Positions 5,346 to 7,372 of a stretch of DNA of 7,372 bases are shown piece after piece. A program made the position numbers and the translations under genes. This stretch comes from Clostridiales bacterium (GTDB lineage Bacteria; Bacillota_B; Dehalobacteriia; UBA4068), in contig WRIA01000022.1 of NCBI GenBank assembly GCA_009782975.1, positions 1-7,372 on the forward strand, read 5' to 3'. Position 1 is the stretch's first letter. Every line of letters begins with the position of its first letter. The notes below the pieces were generated by a model. The model ran no database searches, had not been told where the DNA came from, and worked only from the letters and a program-made list of their open reading frames with translations.

Positions 5346-6890
5346 TCACTCCCCGGCCAGGGTCGCGGCAAATCCACGCAAAGCCTCCGCCACCATTTGG
5401 CGCACGGCTTCCTTATCCACGGATTTTTCCCCGGCAGTCGGGCCGGAGTTGGCCTCCACGATAAAGGAAACGCCGTCGAACAGATTTGTAAGGCGGCCCA
5501 AAAACAGACTGCCCTTGCCCACTATCATCACACGCTTAAGTTTGCCGGCCATTATTTGTTCCCGGCAATGAGCCAAAAAGGGCACGCCGGAGGGTATATG
5601 CCCCTGGGTGGGCGCAAAACCCGGCATTGCTATGCGGTTTACTACCGTGTCCAGCTCGGCGCGTTCAAATTCCTTGCGCATCACGCCCAGGGCGGCTATC
5701 ATCTTATAATTGGCTTTGGGTACATCCCCGGCTCCGGCAGGTTCGGTGATCTCCGGGTTTTGCATCTCCACGGAAAACGTATCCACATCTGCTATTTTAA
5801 GGCCCACTTTATCCAGAGGGTCGGCTACTATGGCCTGCATCACGGCCTGGGGCGAGGCGCCGCTGCCTATGGTGTGACGGCCCACGATATCCGTGCGTAT
5901 TACCGGGCTTACGCCGTCGTTTTCCCCTATATGCACGGCAAAAGCGCCCAGTACGTCCTCTAAAAGGGGCAGGCCCTTCTTTACATGATCCTTGCCGTTC
6001 ATGCCCAGCTTGGCCACGGCACCACCGGCCAGCACCACCACATTTTTATATACGCCGGCTTGCACCAGCGCCGCTCCTTCCACCAGGGAATGTGCCGGGC
6101 CGGCGCAAAAGCTGCGCGTGTCGGAGCCGGTAGCCTTAAGGCAGCCGCAGATCTCACCTATGGCTTTGGCAAAGTTGCCCCCGCCGCGCTGATTCATATC
6201 GCCGCAGGCTTCCTCCGAACACTCTATTATGTATTCCACTTCTTCGCGCTTAAGATCGGTCTTATGGAGCAGCAATTCCAAAGCAAAAGCTGCCGAGGCC
6301 TTGGATACCAGGTTCTCGAACATCACGTGGGCGCTTAAAGCCTGGTCGAAGGCATGGGCCTTTTTTACGCATCCTATAAGACGGCCTTCCAGATAGAAGG
6401 GCTCGGCATGATGCACGTTTACCTGTTCTTCTATCTGCTCTGTAGTGGCGGGATTCTTTTCCAGCTTATCCAGGCATTTCCAGCCTCCCACAACAGCGTG
6501 GGCCAGCAGCTTTTCCTTTACCGGCAACCGGAAGGATTCCTCCAGCAGCACCAGGTCGAATACATCCACGGCTTGCATAAGGCCATAAAACTCATCCAGC
6601 GGCATGATCTCCCCATACTTGCCATCCCGGCCGGCATCCGGTAGAGGATGACCGTACCAGGGGCGCTCTATGCCGTTAAGCTCCAAAGGGGCTATATTGC
6701 CTATATAGGCCTGGTTGGGAGGATACGCCACCGCGTCCGTAAAGCTCCGCAGATGCCCGTGCAACTCCTTCAGGTATTCCGATTCCGGGTTTACGCGCAT
6801 TTCCGTGGTCTGGGTCGTGCCCTGATGTATAAGCATATCATTGGCCTGAATAAGAGCATAACCGGCCCCTTTCAACACGGGGTAATCCAT
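5346..6890 (-). CDS. grdC: Glycine/sarcosine/betaine reductase component C, beta subunit
   Basis: GrdC is the larger subunit of protein C, forming the acetyl-phosphate-releasing complex with GrdD in the cytoplasm. Its 514 residues match the family length. The N-terminus (PVLKGAGYALIQANDM, TTQTTE, NPESEYLKEL) is typical of GrdC. The second half is FabH/thiolase-like: Cys262 in SFCAGPAHSLVEGA is the candidate nucleophile and His431 in PTQGHIPSG a likely active-site histidine. The glycine-rich C-terminal motif is VGKGSLFLGRLTNLFDG (457-473). These role assignments come from family resemblance. The ATG at 6890 has a full GGAGGTGA (6895-6902) at good spacing. The gene follows grdB after a 133-bp gap and precedes grdD by 22 bp. 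The stop is TGA, with an in-frame TAG six codons later. Confidence 0.95.
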   Translation of the reverse strand: MDYPVLKGAGYALIQANDMLIHQGTTQTTEMRVNPESEYLKELHGHLRSFTDAVAYPPNQAYIGNIAPLELNGIERPWYGHPLPDAGRDGKYGEIMPLDEFYGLMQAVDVFDLVLLEESFRLPVKEKLLAHAVVGGWKCLDKLEKNPATTEQIEEQVNVHHAEPFYLEGRLIGCVKKAHAFDQALSAHVMFENLVSKASAAFALELLLHKTDLKREEVEYIIECSEEACGDMNQRGGGNFAKAIGEICGCLKATGSDTRSFCAGPAHSLVEGAALVQAGVYKNVVVLAGGAVAKLGMNGKDHVKKGLPLLEDVLGAFAVHIGENDGVSPVIRTDIVGRHTIGSGASPQAVMQAIVADPLDKVGLKIADVDTFSVEMQNPEITEPAGAGDVPKANYKMIAALGVMRKEFERAELDTVVNRIAMPGFAPTQGHIPSGVPFLAHCREQIMAGKLKRVMIVGKGSLFLGRLTNLFDGVSFIVEANSGPTAGEKSVDKEAVRQMVAEALRGFAATLAGE

Positions 6891-6894
6891 ATAG

Positions 6895-6902
6895 TCACCT
6901 CC
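6895..6902 (-). promoter_or_regulatory. Strong ribosome binding site of grdC
   Basis: GGAGGTGA on the minus strand is a complete match to the anti-Shine-Dalgarno end of 16S rRNA, placed 4 bases before the ATG at 6890 (about 6 bases after GGAGGT). It would allow efficient independent initiation despite the 133-bp gap from grdB. Confidence 0.8.
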
Positions 6903-6907
6903 AAAAT

Positions 6908-6942
6908 AGAAGTCAGAAGCCAGATGACAGAGGACAGAGCAG
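6908..6942. repeat. Degenerate 7-bp tandem repeat tract in the grdB-grdC gap
   Basis: The + strand reads five consecutive heptads: AGAAGTC, AGAAGCC, AGATGAC, AGAGGAC, AGAGCAG. The strand is strongly purine-rich, so the minus-strand mRNA is pyrimidine-rich just upstream of the grdC ribosome site. The rest of the 133-bp gap holds no convincing promoter or terminator. Confidence 0.65.
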
Positions 6943-7023
6943 GGCGCGTCTTTTTGTCATTTACGTCCTCTTAGCATCAATAAAACACAAGCAACACCAA
7001 GCACTTGGCTGCGAAGCAGGCCA

Positions 7024-7372
7024 TTAGTCTTCGAATACGGTCTGCTCCGTTACCGGCGTTTCCAGGGCGCGCAGCGCTTTGCGCACCAGCTTACGGCGTA
7101 ATTCTTTTTCCGCTGCCTTATCCAGCTTGGGGTTGCCCAAAGGATACGGTATGGCCACCGTGGGTACTATGCGGTTGGCGCCCACCGTTAAAGATATGGG
7201 TACCACCGTACACATATGCACCACCGGCAGGCCGGAACGTTCTATCTCTTTTACCATCGTTGCGCCGCAACGAGTGCAGGTGCCTCACGTGGAGGTAAGA
7301 ATGACCGCATCCACATGGTCGTCGTGCAGTTGTGTGGCTATTTCCGCGGCATATTTTTTGGAGGAAGCCACG
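7024..7372 (-). CDS. grdB: Glycine reductase component B selenoprotein subunit, C-terminal part (continues beyond window)
   Basis: This is the C-terminal 115 residues of the selenoprotein subunit of substrate-specific protein B, which attacks the amine substrate and passes the carboxymethyl group to GrdA. Read from base 7371, the frame gives VDAVILTST, a TGA codon, then GTCTRCGATMVKEIE, forming the U-x-x-C-x-x-C motif of the family. The rest (VVHMCTVVPISLTVGANRIV, AIPYPLGNP) matches the conserved GrdB end. There are 86 residues after the selenocysteine, as expected for GrdB. An ORF finder treating TGA as stop would begin the gene at the ATG at 7257, which is internal. The sarcosine (GrdF) and betaine (GrdH) homologues share this region, so the substrate cannot be settled from this fragment. 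The order grdB-grdC-grdD is canonical. Confidence 0.93.
7258..7272 (-). promoter_or_regulatory. Putative bacterial SECIS hairpin of grdB
   Basis: The minus strand reads CGTTGC-GGC-GCAACG, a perfect 6-bp stem with a 3-base loop starting with G. The loop begins 18 bases after the TGA. An outer ACC/GGT pairing could extend it towards 7281. A small apical loop with an early G, at this distance from the UGA, fits the general bacterial SECIS pattern recognised by SelB. The hairpin lies inside the coding sequence. Confidence 0.65.
7285..7287 (-). other. Selenocysteine-encoding TGA codon in grdB
   Basis: The TGA is in frame with the grdB stop (87 codons before it). Conserved GrdB sequence lies on both sides, within T-S-T-U-G-T-C-T-R-C. 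Reading through it requires SelA, SelB, SelC and SelD elsewhere in the genome. Confidence 0.93.

Noticed and set aside
5324..5377. ATG at 5377 as the grdD start
   Set aside because: It would overlap grdC, add 18 atypical residues, and ignore the well-placed ribosome site before the GTG at 5323.
5013..5963. 316-codon open frame on the plus strand opposite grdD/grdC
   Set aside because: It crosses two well-conserved genes on the other strand and has no recognisable protein sequence.
6913..6960. Possible 15-codon leader peptide (MTKRRALLCPLSSGF) on the minus strand between grdB and grdC, with AGAGGA upstream
   Set aside because: It is very short, runs through the heptad repeat, and nothing suggests attenuation; the ribosome-site match may be chance.
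6943..7023. A promoter or terminator in the rest of the grdB-grdC gap
   Set aside because: Only weak -10/-35 resemblances and 4-5 bp hairpins without U-tracts are visible, so grdB and grdC are best taken as one transcript.

Overview
The window looks like part of the chromosome of an anaerobic, amino-acid-fermenting Clostridia-type Firmicute. The evidence is a selenocysteine-dependent glycine reductase cluster, a clostridial-type butyrate kinase, strong AGGAGG-like ribosome binding sites, frequent ATA isoleucine codons despite moderately high GC, and a clostridial-style multidomain hybrid sensor kinase. Genus and species cannot be read from the sequence.

Left part, + strand (1-2204): the 3' end of a hybrid sensor kinase (end of a GAF-like domain, HisKA, HATPase, two receiver domains), then a separate single-domain Hpt phosphotransfer protein with its own good promoter. 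Together they form a phosphorelay whose final response regulator is not in the window. A bidirectional terminator (2227-2261) closes this unit and also the convergent one.

Middle part, - strand (2268-3886): butyrate kinase (buk), then a bacteriohemerythrin with all seven iron ligands. Each has its own sigma-A-type promoter. The two promoters share a 14-bp block (13/14 identical) over the -10 region. At the hemerythrin gene this block is half of a perfect 9-bp inverted repeat that looks like an operator. No clear terminator separates the two genes.

Spacer (3887-4156): the buk promoter, four 23-bp imperfect tandem repeats of unknown role, and a perfect 20-bp-stem terminator whose arm contains the grdD stop codon.

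Right part, - strand (4157-7372): the end of a glycine/sarcosine/betaine reductase operon in the usual order grdB-grdC-grdD, entering from beyond the right edge. GrdB is a selenoprotein: an in-frame TGA (7285-7287) lies in a U-x-x-C-x-x-C motif and is followed by a hairpin of bacterial SECIS geometry. A plain ORF caller would truncate this gene to 77 codons. Protein B activates the substrate. Protein C (GrdC+GrdD) releases acetyl phosphate from the carboxymethyl-selenoether carried by GrdA, which is expected upstream outside the window. An acyl-phosphate kinase next to the operon fits ATP formation from such intermediates, although buk is a separate transcription unit.

I did not find an evidently new system. 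The least explained elements are the 23-bp repeat array, the shared operator-like block at buk and hemerythrin, and a heptad repeat tract in the grdB-grdC gap.
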